Under the pieces are notes generated by a model. That model had not been told where the DNA came from, searched no databases, and saw only the letters and a list, made by a program, of their open reading frames with translations. Position numbers and translations under genes: made by a program. A DNA stretch of 64,000 nt, from the NCBI GenBank assembly GCA_002070265.1, contig MWCX01000083.1, forward strand, positions 1-64,000, in the 5' to 3' direction. How positions within the stretch are numbered: the first letter of the stretch is position 1; each line of letters starts with the position of its first letter. This DNA is from Bacteroidetes bacterium ADurb.Bin174. GTDB lineage: Bacteria; Bacteroidota; Bacteroidia; Bacteroidales; Paludibacteraceae. Below, piece after piece: positions 36,319-46,900 of this stretch.

Positions 36319-38178
36319 ATGAAACATTATAAATTAATATTGATTTCGATGTGCATTTTTGCACTTAGTGCCTGTGAATCGTATTTAGATAAAGCACCCG
36401 ATGCAGGTACTACTGAGGCTGAAGTATTTAATAATTTTATGTCAGTCAGAGGGTATTTGGATAAATGTTACCAATGTGTGGTGGATTATTCATATTGGAA
36501 GAGTCAGCAATTAGGACGTGCGCATATAGGTCAGCTTTCCGACGAAGGAGCTAATTCATACACTTCAACTTCAATGGCAAACAAACTCAACAAAGGTGAA
36601 TGGTTAAATGAGAAGTCAATTGCAGAAGTGGGTTGGGAAGATGCAGGTATTGGATCTAAAGAAGGAAGTGCTATTCCAAATGCATTCTTTGCTCTTCGAA
36701 TAGTTAATCGTGTAATAGAGAGAGTACCGAGAATGGACAATCTTACTACTGATCAGAAAAATCAATTGTTAGGTCAGGCATACTTTTTCCGTGGGTGGTT
36801 TTATTTTGAAATTATCCGTAGGGTAGGAGGAATGCCTTTGCTTGATAAAGTTTTTGCTTCGGACGATAATCCGAATATGACACGTTTAAATTATGGCGAA
36901 TCAAGCGATTGGATAATTGAGCAATTGGACGAGGCTATTAAACTCTTACCTGATGCATGGCCAAGCCAGGAAATGGGCCGTCCTACAAAGGCAGCTGCTT
37001 ATGCACTAAAATCAATGGCTGAATTGTATGCTGCAAGTCCGCTTATGAATAATCCCATTGATAAAGTTGAAAACAATGGGTACAATATCGAACGTGCAAA
37101 AAAAGCTGCTCAATATGCTAAAGAATGCCTTGATTATATCGAAAATGTGGTACCTAAACACAAAATGATGCCTAAAGAATCTTATAAAAATATCTTTTAT
37201 CATTTTCCGAATTTTGTTAGTGATGAATCGTTGTGGTATGTCAATTCTAACGGACAAAATAGAAACTCTCCGGCCGATTTGCCAATTCATTGGCAAAATA
37301 TCCGTACTTCAAAACGTCCTGGAAATTATGGGCAGGCTCAGGTAAGTGTATCGCAAAATATGGTTGATAAATTCGAAACAATCAATGGCTATTCAGCCAC
37401 ACTTACCGAAAGCGGTTGGATAAGCGACGATCCTACTTTCGATCCTGTTAAACCATATATCAATCGCGACCCACGTTTTGATGCATTTGTCATTTATCCC
37501 GGCGAACAATATGGTACATTTGCTGATGGGTCTCCAAATTATAATTGTACATGGGAGGGTGGCATAGATGTAGTGCCTGCAGTAAAACCTGTTGAAATGG
37601 TACGTACTCGTTATATGGTAAAAAAATGGCAATGGCCTGAGAGTCTGAAGCTTGACCGTAGCGTTAATGATGGATATGCGCTATATTATTATAATTGTAT
37701 TCATATTCGTACCACACAGGTATGGCTTGATTATGCTGAAGCTATGTTCGAAGCTTATGGTGCTACTGCAAAGCCTGCCGGTTATACTTATTCCGCCGAA
37801 GATGCTATCAATAAAGTTAGAAATAGGGTAGGAATGATTGATGTACGGGCCGAAATTGTAGCTGATCCTGTGAAGTTTCGTGAAAAGATTCGTAATGAAC
37901 GGGCTGTAGAGTTATTGTTTGAAAATAATCGTTGGTGGGATATTCGTCGCTGGATGATAGCTGAAGATTTATTCAGCAAACCAAACCCTATTAAAGGAGC
38001 ATTAGTGACAGCCAGCAGTGCAACGCCTTTGGCTCCAAATCCCGATAATGTATTTACCTATAAATTGATTGATATAGTGGAGGAGGTACGTGTATTCGAG
38101 AAAAAGCATTATTGGTATCCACTTGGTTTCGATGAAGTGAATCGTTATCCAAATCTCAAACAAAATCCTGGTTGGTAA
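36319..38178 (+). CDS. SusD/RagB-like glycan-binding lipoprotein
   Basis: This 619-aa protein has a lipoprotein signal (FALSACESYLDKAPD, cysteine at residue 19). The TPR-containing SusD fold is evident from GQAYFFRGWFYFEIIRRVGGMPL and, near the end, IRNERAVELLFENNRWWDIRRW plus the closing PNLKQNPGW motif. It caps the partner SusC channel and binds glycan at the cell surface. It is the first of two SusCD pairs. Confidence 0.94.
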   Translation: MKHYKLILISMCIFALSACESYLDKAPDAGTTEAEVFNNFMSVRGYLDKCYQCVVDYSYWKSQQLGRAHIGQLSDEGANSYTSTSMANKLNKGEWLNEKSIAEVGWEDAGIGSKEGSAIPNAFFALRIVNRVIERVPRMDNLTTDQKNQLLGQAYFFRGWFYFEIIRRVGGMPLLDKVFASDDNPNMTRLNYGESSDWIIEQLDEAIKLLPDAWPSQEMGRPTKAAAYALKSMAELYAASPLMNNPIDKVENNGYNIERAKKAAQYAKECLDYIENVVPKHKMMPKESYKNIFYHFPNFVSDESLWYVNSNGQNRNSPADLPIHWQNIRTSKRPGNYGQAQVSVSQNMVDKFETINGYSATLTESGWISDDPTFDPVKPYINRDPRFDAFVIYPGEQYGTFADGSPNYNCTWEGGIDVVPAVKPVEMVRTRYMVKKWQWPESLKLDRSVNDGYALYYYNCIHIRTTQVWLDYAEAMFEAYGATAKPAGYTYSAEDAINKVRNRVGMIDVRAEIVADPVKFREKIRNERAVELLFENNRWWDIRRWMIAEDLFSKPNPIKGALVTASSATPLAPNPDNVFTYKLIDIVEEVRVFEKKHYWYPLGFDEVNRYPNLKQNPGW

Positions 38179-38232
38179 TAATATAGTTTGAAAATTTGAA
38201 AATGAATCAATTTGAAAATTTTTAATAGAACA

Positions 38233-41019
38233 ATGAAGAAAATGAAAAAAAATCATAAACATATAATCTTGCTTCTCTCACTTTACTGGGTTTTAGGTTT
38301 TAATGCTACTGCTCAGCTTGGTAACGACACTACATTAAATTTGTCGAAAGAAAAACGATATAGTGTAAATGCAACTTCGAAAATATCAGGTGCCGATCTC
38401 GAATCATATCCTGATATGTTGTTAAGTAATACCTTACAAGGTAAATTAAATGGTCTCAATGTAATGCTGACTGTGGGCGGTTTAGCTAATAATGCAGCCA
38501 ATTTGTATATTCGCGGTTTGCACAGAGAAGACGGAAACGGCATAATAACTATTGTGGATGATGTTGAGCGTAATATTAACATGCTTAATCCTGAAGAAAT
38601 TGCTACCGTTGAAGTGTTGAAAGATGCTTCTGCTAAAATATTTTATGGTCCGCGTGCTGCTAATGGTGTTTTGGTTATTAAAACCAAAAGAGGTATAAAA
38701 AATCAACGTGTCATTAAAACAAGTGCCGAATACGGAGTTGGTTTGCCTGAAAAAATGCCTTCGTACCTCAATTCGTATGATTATGCTCGATTATATAATC
38801 AGGCCAGAATAAATGATGGTTTGGAACCTTTGTATTCGGCAACTGCACTTGAAGGCTACAGAAATAGTAGCGGGGTAAATGATTTGCGATATCCAAATGT
38901 AGATTTTTACAATTATTTCCTGCGTAAAAATACAGAATACCGTAAGGCAAATGTGGAATTCGGTGGAGGTAATGAATCGGCCCGTTACGCTCTTATTATC
39001 GGATACAACGGAAATAGTGGATTGCAAAGTGTAGGTGAAATTCCACAGCGTAATCGCTTTACAGCTCGTGGTAATCTGGACATGAGAGTGAATGATTTTA
39101 TTTCAGCATTTATTGGTATTGGTGGTACTTTTGATATTACCAAGCGTAGTGCGCTGGATCATGCACAAACATTTGCCGCATTAAGTTCGCATCGCCCCAA
39201 CGAATATCCGTTTATTATTTCAGAGGAGTATATCCTACCTGACTCGGTAGGATTTCCAAATATGGGTACCGGACTGTATAGTGTTGAAAATCTTTGTGCT
39301 TCATTATTATACGGTGGTTATCAAAAAGATCAGAACGTAAACGGGCAGTTGAACTTTGGTCTTTCGTTTGACTTTAATGCCTTACTCAAAGGATTGACAG
39401 GAAAGGCACAAATAACGTTTGATAATTATTTTTATGGTTCTGAGGGACTGAGTGCAGGTCCGGCATTATACTCGCAACGTTGGATACAAACACCCGATGG
39501 AAGAGATTCGGTGATTTTTACCATGCGCCGAAAATCATTTCGTGATGATGACCTTACTTTAAATGGAAGTAATACTTATCGTACAACCGGAATCCAGGGC
39601 GAGTTAAATTATGCCGGCAGTCTGAATGAAAATAATTTACTGACAGCCGATTATATATATAATTATTATTTAGCTGAAGCCACAGGGATAAATCAGGATA
39701 TGAAGTTTATTAATAATGTACTTCGGGTGAACTGGGTAAATAGTAAAAAATATCTGGTTGAAGTAAATCTGGGGTATATGGGTAGCAATAAATTTAAAGG
39801 GGATAATCAGTTTACCACCTCACTTACAGGTGGATTGGGTTGGATTGTATCAGAAGAAAACTTTTTAAATTCGATTGAAATAATTGATTATCTGAAGCTA
39901 AAAGCTACTGCTGGTGTATTAGCTTACGATGGTCAAACAGCATATGATTTGTATCGTGATCGTTGGAATAATAATGGTACAGTACGTATCAATAATTCCC
40001 TTCAACCTATGCGCACCAATTTCTCCCAAATGGGAAATCCTGATTTAAAATGGGAAAAGTCGCGTGAAGTAAACATTGGTATGGAAACATTATTATTTAA
40101 TAATAAGCTCTGGATTGAAGCTAATTATTTTAATGAGTTGCGTTACGATATTATTTCTAAAGTAAATTCCTTGTATCCTGCATCTTTTGGTGGTTTCTAT
40201 CCTACACGAAACTTTGGTAAGGTAGCTAACAGAGGCTTCGAACTCGAAGTAAAATATGCTAACAAAGCAGGAGAATTGAATTATCAGGCAGGTATTAACC
40301 TGATGTATTCCAAAAACAAGGTTCTTGTTACCGATGAATCAAATGGCGTTTATACAAATCTGAATTTAACAGGCAAACCTTCGGATGCCATGTTTGGATA
40401 CGTTGCCATGGGATTGTTTGGGAAAGATATGGAAATAAGCTCACATCCCTATCAATACCTGGGAACTTATCAGGTTGGAGATATTGCATATGCTGATATT
40501 TATCTCGATGCTATGATAGATGAAAATGACCGTCAAATGATTGGCAACAGTTTTCCTCGTACCCAATTATCTTTAGATTTAAACCTTGAGTATAGAGGTT
40601 TTGGAATTTATGCATTAGGTACTTCACAACTTGGTTTTAGCAACTGGCTCAACAACAGTTACTACTGGATGCGTGCTGAAGATAAATATTCAATAAAAGC
40701 CCTGGATAGTTATCATCCAACTGAAAATCCAACAGGTACTTATCCTCGGTTAACAACTACTTCCGGCTCTAACAACTTCCGTAATTCAACATTCTGGATA
40801 CAGGCAGCTGACTTTTTTAGATTAAAAAACATAGAATTAAGTTATACTTTTAAACCGGTAAATATCAATTTTATGAAAAAGGTGAAAGTATATGCACGAG
40901 GAACAAATATCTTCCAGATCTCGGCTAACAACGATCTGGATGTGGAAGTCTTGAATGCTGGAGTAAATAATTATCCTTTGTTAAAGAATCTAACGGCTGG
41001 TGTATCGGTGTCGTTCTAA
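38233..41019 (+). CDS. short SusC-like TonB-dependent transporter lacking the N-terminal domain
   Basis: The ATG at 38233 (928 aa) is chosen; the frame extends upstream only to a TTG at 38212. A signal peptide (about 1-30, ending NATAQ) leads almost directly into the plug domain (about 42-160; LQGKLNGLNV, VEVLKDASAKIFYGPRAANGV) and barrel, ending LTAGVSVSF. The carboxypeptidase-like N-terminal extension and the usual EVVVVGYG TonB-box region of the first SusC are absent. It is still paired with a SusD gene 37 bp downstream, so probably functional, but TonB coupling may differ. Confidence 0.9.
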   Translation: MKKMKKNHKHIILLLSLYWVLGFNATAQLGNDTTLNLSKEKRYSVNATSKISGADLESYPDMLLSNTLQGKLNGLNVMLTVGGLANNAANLYIRGLHREDGNGIITIVDDVERNINMLNPEEIATVEVLKDASAKIFYGPRAANGVLVIKTKRGIKNQRVIKTSAEYGVGLPEKMPSYLNSYDYARLYNQARINDGLEPLYSATALEGYRNSSGVNDLRYPNVDFYNYFLRKNTEYRKANVEFGGGNESARYALIIGYNGNSGLQSVGEIPQRNRFTARGNLDMRVNDFISAFIGIGGTFDITKRSALDHAQTFAALSSHRPNEYPFIISEEYILPDSVGFPNMGTGLYSVENLCASLLYGGYQKDQNVNGQLNFGLSFDFNALLKGLTGKAQITFDNYFYGSEGLSAGPALYSQRWIQTPDGRDSVIFTMRRKSFRDDDLTLNGSNTYRTTGIQGELNYAGSLNENNLLTADYIYNYYLAEATGINQDMKFINNVLRVNWVNSKKYLVEVNLGYMGSNKFKGDNQFTTSLTGGLGWIVSEENFLNSIEIIDYLKLKATAGVLAYDGQTAYDLYRDRWNNNGTVRINNSLQPMRTNFSQMGNPDLKWEKSREVNIGMETLLFNNKLWIEANYFNELRYDIISKVNSLYPASFGGFYPTRNFGKVANRGFELEVKYANKAGELNYQAGINLMYSKNKVLVTDESNGVYTNLNLTGKPSDAMFGYVAMGLFGKDMEISSHPYQYLGTYQVGDIAYADIYLDAMIDENDRQMIGNSFPRTQLSLDLNLEYRGFGIYALGTSQLGFSNWLNNSYYWMRAEDKYSIKALDSYHPTENPTGTYPRLTTTSGSNNFRNSTFWIQAADFFRLKNIELSYTFKPVNINFMKKVKVYARGTNIFQISANNDLDVEVLNAGVNNYPLLKNLTAGVSVSF

Positions 41020-41056
41020 AAATCATAATTAACAGTAACAGATTAAATTCACAGAT

Positions 41057-42850
41057 ATGAAAAAAATACTATATTTGTCGTTGATAGTAGCACTTACAAC
41101 TATGTTTTCTTCGTGCGACAATATGCTTGATACGAAGCTTGATAATAGTTATGGTGATGAAATTACTTGGAAATTGCCTGATTATGCTTTGGGTGTTTTG
41201 AATAATGCCTATGCTAATATACCTCAAACGCCAAATAGTTTTGGAGGAGATTTCTTAGATGTAGCTACCGACAATGCTTATTGTAACGACAAAGGTTCTG
41301 ACATGTCAAAATATGTTATGGGTAATATTTCGGCACAGAACAACCCGTTCAATGTTTGGGGAACAGCTTATACGCAATTTCGTAATATCCATTTGTTTAT
41401 TGAAAAAGGTCTCGGAGGTACAGTAATTTTTAATCTGCCTGATAGTATAAGAAATCAGAAAATCAGGGACCGTTCGCTTGGTGAAGCTTATTTCTTAAGA
41501 GCATGGTGGGGTATGGAATTACTCCAACGCTTTGGTGGTATATCCGAAGATGGTGAAGCGTTGGGTTATCCTATTGTGTTAAAGAATCTTACCGATACTG
41601 ATCATGCCAATTCACTGACTGTAAAACGTAATTCTTACGAAGAGTGCGTAATACAAATAATTGCCGATTGCGATTCAGCATTTAAGTATTTGCCTTTAGA
41701 TTATACCGGTACTGATGAAGAATTGGGTATAAAACAAGAAGGACGTGCAAGTGGAAAAGCTGCTTTAGCATTGCAATCGAAAGTTGCACTTTTTGGAGCA
41801 TCACCAGCTTATCAACCTTCTGGTTCGTATTCAATATCAACCGACTCCATTGATAAAAAGTGGATTCGTGCCGTAAAATTTGCTGAAAGAACCATAAATG
41901 TCGGCTCTCTTGGTGCTTATTCTGCGTTAACAGAGGCTGCTTATGTAGGTGATGGTGTTCAGGCAGTTACAAATGCTGAGTTTATTTTTCGTAAATGGTA
42001 CAATAATAATTCACTCGAAAGAGCAAACTTTCCACCCTTGTTTTTTGGTAACGGACGTACAAATCCCTCGCAGAATTTAGTAGATGCTTATCATACTACA
42101 AGTGGTTTCCCTATTTCTGATACACGTTCGGGATACGATCCGCAAAATCCGTATTTGAATAGAGACAGTCGTTTTGAACTCACATTCTTTTATAATGGAA
42201 AAGTGTTTAATGCCGATCGTGAGCTGGAAATTTTTACGACAAGTACGGGCGTAAAAGGGCGAGATGTAGGAGGTTATGATTATAATAATTCAGTAACCGG
42301 TTATTATTTACGAAAATTCATGTCACCTAAGAAAGATATGTTATATAATCCGGCAACCCAGGGAGCGGTAAACGATTATCATCAATTTCCTTTGTTAAGA
42401 CGTGCTGAAGTGTATTTAAACTTAGCTGAAGCTTTGAATGAAGCAGCGGGTCCTAAAGGTCTTATTGCCGGAAGTACAAAGTCAGCTTATGATATAATTA
42501 AAGATATTCGAAGTAAAAATGGTATTACATCAACTACTTACTTAGACGAAATGGCTGCAAATAAGGATTTGTTCCGTAGGTTGATTATGAACGAACGACG
42601 TGTTGAACTTGCTTTTGAAAATCAGCGTTTTTTTGACCTTCGCCGTCAGTTGTTGCCATTAAATGAAGATATTAAAGGTGTAGAAATCACTAAAACAACT
42701 ACAGGTTTTATTTATTCAGGTACAAATCCGAATGAAGCAGGAAAAATTGTTGAATCTCGTAAATTAAATGAGCAAAAATATTATTATCTTCCAATACCTT
42801 ACAGTGAAATAGCAAAAAATCCAAATTTGAAACAAAATAAGGGTTGGTAA
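41057..42850 (+). CDS. SusD/RagB-like glycan-binding lipoprotein (second pair)
   Basis: This 597-aa protein has the lipobox TTMFSSCDNMLDT (cysteine at residue 20). SusD-type TPR and core motifs are LGEAYFLRAWWGMELLQRFGG, LRRAEVYLNLAEALNEA, NERRVELAFENQRFFDLRR and the closing PNLKQNKGW. It is the partner of the short SusC upstream. The sequence differs substantially from the first SusD, so the two pairs likely take different oligosaccharides. Confidence 0.93.
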   Translation: MKKILYLSLIVALTTMFSSCDNMLDTKLDNSYGDEITWKLPDYALGVLNNAYANIPQTPNSFGGDFLDVATDNAYCNDKGSDMSKYVMGNISAQNNPFNVWGTAYTQFRNIHLFIEKGLGGTVIFNLPDSIRNQKIRDRSLGEAYFLRAWWGMELLQRFGGISEDGEALGYPIVLKNLTDTDHANSLTVKRNSYEECVIQIIADCDSAFKYLPLDYTGTDEELGIKQEGRASGKAALALQSKVALFGASPAYQPSGSYSISTDSIDKKWIRAVKFAERTINVGSLGAYSALTEAAYVGDGVQAVTNAEFIFRKWYNNNSLERANFPPLFFGNGRTNPSQNLVDAYHTTSGFPISDTRSGYDPQNPYLNRDSRFELTFFYNGKVFNADRELEIFTTSTGVKGRDVGGYDYNNSVTGYYLRKFMSPKKDMLYNPATQGAVNDYHQFPLLRRAEVYLNLAEALNEAAGPKGLIAGSTKSAYDIIKDIRSKNGITSTTYLDEMAANKDLFRRLIMNERRVELAFENQRFFDLRRQLLPLNEDIKGVEITKTTTGFIYSGTNPNEAGKIVESRKLNEQKYYYLPIPYSEIAKNPNLKQNKGW

Positions 42851-42874
42851 TTACATTATAATACTATAAAGGAT

Positions 42875-43804
42875 ATGAACAAGAACATTATAACAATAAC
42901 AAAATTTGTCCTGATTGTAACGGCTGTATTAATATTTGTTGGTTGTGAACCATACGAAGGGTATATATATGACTATAAATATTCAGCCGTGTATTTTGGT
43001 ACTCAAAAGCCTTTACGAACTTTAGTTGCACGTGAATCTTCAGATAAGTTGAATTTTAAACTTGGAGTAATTTTGTCCGGTGTGCGTGAGAACAAAACTG
43101 ATCAATGGAGTACTTTCGAAATTGCACCCGACTTATTGACAAGTGTTGAAGGTGCGAGTGTATTTACTCTTATGCCTGCCGATTGGTATAGCTTTAGTGT
43201 TGCCGAAAATAAAATTGTCATACCAAAAGGAAAGTTTATGGGTGACTTTACGATCAGTATTGATAAAGCAAAAATGGGTGCTGACCCTTTAGCATTGAAT
43301 AAAACATATGCCATACCAGTGCGACTGCTTGATACTTCTGTCGATTCAATTTTATCGACTAAAAACTATACTGTTTTGGTAGTTAAATACATTAGCGAAA
43401 ATTCAGGAACATACTATGTTCGCGGCTCTCAAAGTGAATATGACCTAGTATTACAGGATACAATAGCTGGCACCACCCAAAAATATTATGTGGCTGATTG
43501 GAGTAAAAATAAAACACGTGTGTTTTCAACACTTTCGTTAACAGATTGCGATATGGCTGGTATGGGCTTTAACGCATCTGAAAAACTCAAAGTTGTATTT
43601 GGGGCTGACAAAGCAGTTACGCTTACTACATCAAGTGCAAATGCCGCAGTGACTGTGATTGACTTGGGATCGTCGTACAATGCGTTAACAGGAGAATACC
43701 ATTTTATATATACATATTTTAAAAACTCAAAAACTTATAAAGTTGATGAATATCTGAAATTAAGGAATGACCCGGAAAATGATTTGAGATTTGAAGAATG
43801 GTAA
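42875..43804 (+). CDS. surface lipoprotein, probable glycan-binding accessory (DUF1735-like)
   Basis: This 309-aa protein has a lipoprotein signal (LIFVGCEPYEGY, cysteine at residue 24). Residues about 30-170 look like the DUF1735/BT_3987-type beta-sandwich (YSAVYFGTQKPLRTLV, IVIPKGKFMGDFTISID, YAIPVRLLD). A second beta domain follows (about 175-309; GTYYVRGSQSEYDLVLQ). Proteins of this kind follow susD genes and often act as surface glycan-binding proteins. The family name is by memory of the pattern. It starts 24 bp after susD and ends at a terminator. Confidence 0.7.
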   Translation: MNKNIITITKFVLIVTAVLIFVGCEPYEGYIYDYKYSAVYFGTQKPLRTLVARESSDKLNFKLGVILSGVRENKTDQWSTFEIAPDLLTSVEGASVFTLMPADWYSFSVAENKIVIPKGKFMGDFTISIDKAKMGADPLALNKTYAIPVRLLDTSVDSILSTKNYTVLVVKYISENSGTYYVRGSQSEYDLVLQDTIAGTTQKYYVADWSKNKTRVFSTLSLTDCDMAGMGFNASEKLKVVFGADKAVTLTTSSANAAVTVIDLGSSYNALTGEYHFIYTYFKNSKTYKVDEYLKLRNDPENDLRFEEW

Positions 43805-43830
43805 AAACGTAATTGTAATATTAATGATAT

Positions 43831-43860
43831 AAAAAGGATTGTTGTCTGGCAATCCTTTTT
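43831..43860 (+). terminator. terminator after the SusCD operon
   Basis: AAAAAGGATTG (43831-43841) and CAATCCTTTTT (43850-43860) form a perfect 11-bp stem ending in a T-run. It separates the SusCD operon from the regulator gene. Confidence 0.85.
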
Positions 43861-43880
43861 CTGGCTTATATAAATAGTTG

Positions 43881-43888
43881 TATATTTG
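43881..43888 (+). promoter_or_regulatory. probable promoter (-7 element) of the hybrid sensor gene
   Basis: TATATTTG fits the Bacteroidetes sigma -7 consensus TAnnTTTG, lies 28 bp before the regulator ATG and just after a terminator. The -33 element is not clear. Confidence 0.5.
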
Positions 43889-43916
43889 AGTTTACATTTT
43901 ATTTGTTAAATGTATA

Positions 43917-46900
43917 ATGAATTTTTCGGGACAGTATCCTTTTGCAAATAACGAATTGATGACTTCATTAAGACATATAATCTGTTCTTTCGTTTTTATG
44001 TCAACTACTCTAGTAGTAGCATCATCATACAACGGACAATATCAAATTGAGTTTCCACGTCCCCTGAGTGTAGTTGATGGATTAGCTTCAAATGAAATTA
44101 CCTGTATGTTGCAGGATTCGAAAGGCTTTATGTGGTTTGGTACCCGCAATGGCTTGAGTCGCTATGATGGTTATGTTTTTAAATCGTATAAGTCTAATTA
44201 TTTGAATCCCAGTTATTTTACAAATAACAATATAAATTGTATTGCTGAGGATAAGGACAATCAACTTTGGGTGGGAACCCGTATAGGACTAAATAAGATA
44301 GATCTTCGAACCGGAAAAGTTATTCAATTTAACGATAGTATTTTAAATGGAGTTTTGATAAATTCAATCGTTATTTCAGATAATAATACAACTTACCTTG
44401 GAACTTCAAACGGAATCTATATATACGATCAAGAGAAAAATGTGTTTCGACCTTTAATAGCAGATGCAAAAGGAATAAAGCTCAGGAGTAACTATATTAA
44501 AACATTGTTTATTGATTCAAAAAACTTTTTATGGATTGGAGCATGGGAGACAGGTTGTGAAGTGTATAATTTAAATACAAACCTGTTTGTAGATTATTCT
44601 TATTTACAAGACAAATCGTCTTTAGTTATAAATAATATATTTGAAGATGATAGACATTCAATTTGGTTAAGCACATGGGATAGAAATGGTGTAATTCGAA
44701 TTGAAAACCCTCATCAACCATCTATTCATAGGATCACTACATTTTTTCCTCAAAAATATGAAAATAGTACGGTATTGCCGGTTGTCTATGGTGTATGTCA
44801 GGATAAAAACAAAGGCAATATACTTTTTGCAACTGCAAACGGTCTTCAAATACTGAAGCAAACTTATCAATACGAAAATCTGGTACAGTTAAACAATACA
44901 AACTCGATTAAAATTTCAGGGGATGAAATTCATTCAATGTTTGCCGACAGAAGTGGATTAATTTGGTATTCGGTTTTTGGGGTTGGATTGAACGCACTTA
45001 GTTCAAACAATGCACAATTTGAACAATTTAATTTAACAAATTTATTTGAATCAGATAATTTGTTCCCTTCCATAAGTGGAATTTTTGAAGATGAAACTGG
45101 TACCGTCTGGTTGGGAATTAAATCGTTGGGGTTGGCACTCTTCGATAGAAATGAAAGAAAAATTACTTTACATAATAACCATCCGATCCTTCGAAAAATC
45201 TCTGAAAAAGCAAATTCATTTTATTCTTTTCACAAAACAAAACTCACTAACGAACTTTGGCTTGGTTCACGTTATGATGGATTATATAGTGTTCGATTTA
45301 TTGATGGAAAAATAAGCTCTATTTCGCACCTGTACATACCCGATATTGATATGAGAAATCAGGGCATAAAGGATATGGTGGAAGTAAATGGCACTATTTG
45401 GCTGGCGACAACCAGAGGCTTATTTACAGCTCGCTGGAATGGTGTGAATGAATATCTGTTTGTAAATATGGGAATGATACAACAGAAATTTAACGAGAAG
45501 GAAATCAATGCTTTAATTGTAGACAATGTTGGCACACTCTGGGTAGGTACTCATAATGAAGGTCTTTTTGCAATCCGTTTCAAGGATGATAATAAAGTAA
45601 TTATTGATGAGTATTCGCATTCAAATAAAAGGTTGAATAACAATGAAGTGTTGTGTTTACTTCAGGATTTTAGAAATCGTATATGGGTGGGTACCAAAGG
45701 TGGTGGACTAAGTTTGTTAGATACAATGGAAAATCGCTTTAATATTATTGATAACATGAATCTCCTGCCAGATGATGCCATTTATAGTATGGAAGAAGAT
45801 AACTGGGGCAATCTTTGGTTGGCTACAGGAAATGGTTTGGTTAATTATAATGAAGACCATGCTAAAAATCAAAAAATCTGTATCTTTTCAGGTAAAGAAG
45901 GAGTTAAAATAAATTCATATAATCCTAATGCTGTTTATAAAAATAAAAACAATGAACTTTTTTTTGGAGGTAACAATGGATTTATTTTATTTACACCTGA
46001 ACAGGAACAGCAAAAATCATTTTCACCTCAACCGGTTATTTGCGGATTAAATATCAATAATACTTCTTTTGATGTTATCCCTGACGATAAGAAGGTAAAT
46101 ATAACTGAAACAGATATTCCTTATACTAATGAAATTGAATTATCACATAAGCAGAATAATATAATCATTGAATTCTCAGCATTGCTTTACGAAAATATAC
46201 CTGCATTGAAATATGCATATAAAATGGAAGGTGTTGATGATGAATGGGTTTATGTTGACTCTAAAAAAAGATTTGTGAATTACAATAATCTTTCAAAAGG
46301 AGAATATAACTTTAAGGTTAAATCATGTAATTCTCTGGGTCAATGGTGTGATCAACCAACGAGTTTTATTGTGAAAATAAAACCTGCACCATGGGATAGT
46401 TCAATTGCTTATTTCATTTATTTTTTACTATTTATTATCATTTTTTACTTCACATTACGTATTCTTTCAAACAGAATGCGTTTAAAACGAATGTTGGCTA
46501 TCGAACAGATAGAACGTGAAAAATCAGAGGAAGTTACACAAGCTAAGTTAAAATTTTTCACCAACATTTCGCATGAGTTTTTTACCCCTATTACAATAAT
46601 GAAATGTACGCTTGATGGTTTCGCTAAGCGCTATCCCAATGAGTCGAAATTTGTATTTACTTTAAATGCAAATATGGATAGGTTAGTAAGGTTACTGGAA
46701 CAAATTGTTGAATTTCGTAAAGTTGAAACCGGTAATTTAAAACTTAAAATATCAAAAGTTGAAATTGTTTCTTTTGTTCGGGAATTATGCGATGTACATT
46801 TTAAACCTTTATATTCCGATAACAATATTTCATTGCATTTTGAATCGACAATTGATGAACTGGAAGCTTATGTTGATGCAGATAAATTAGATAAAATTAT

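Noticed and set aside
38212..38232. Upstream TTG start for the second SusC gene
   Set aside because: The ATG at 38233 gives a normal signal peptide; the extra seven residues have no support.
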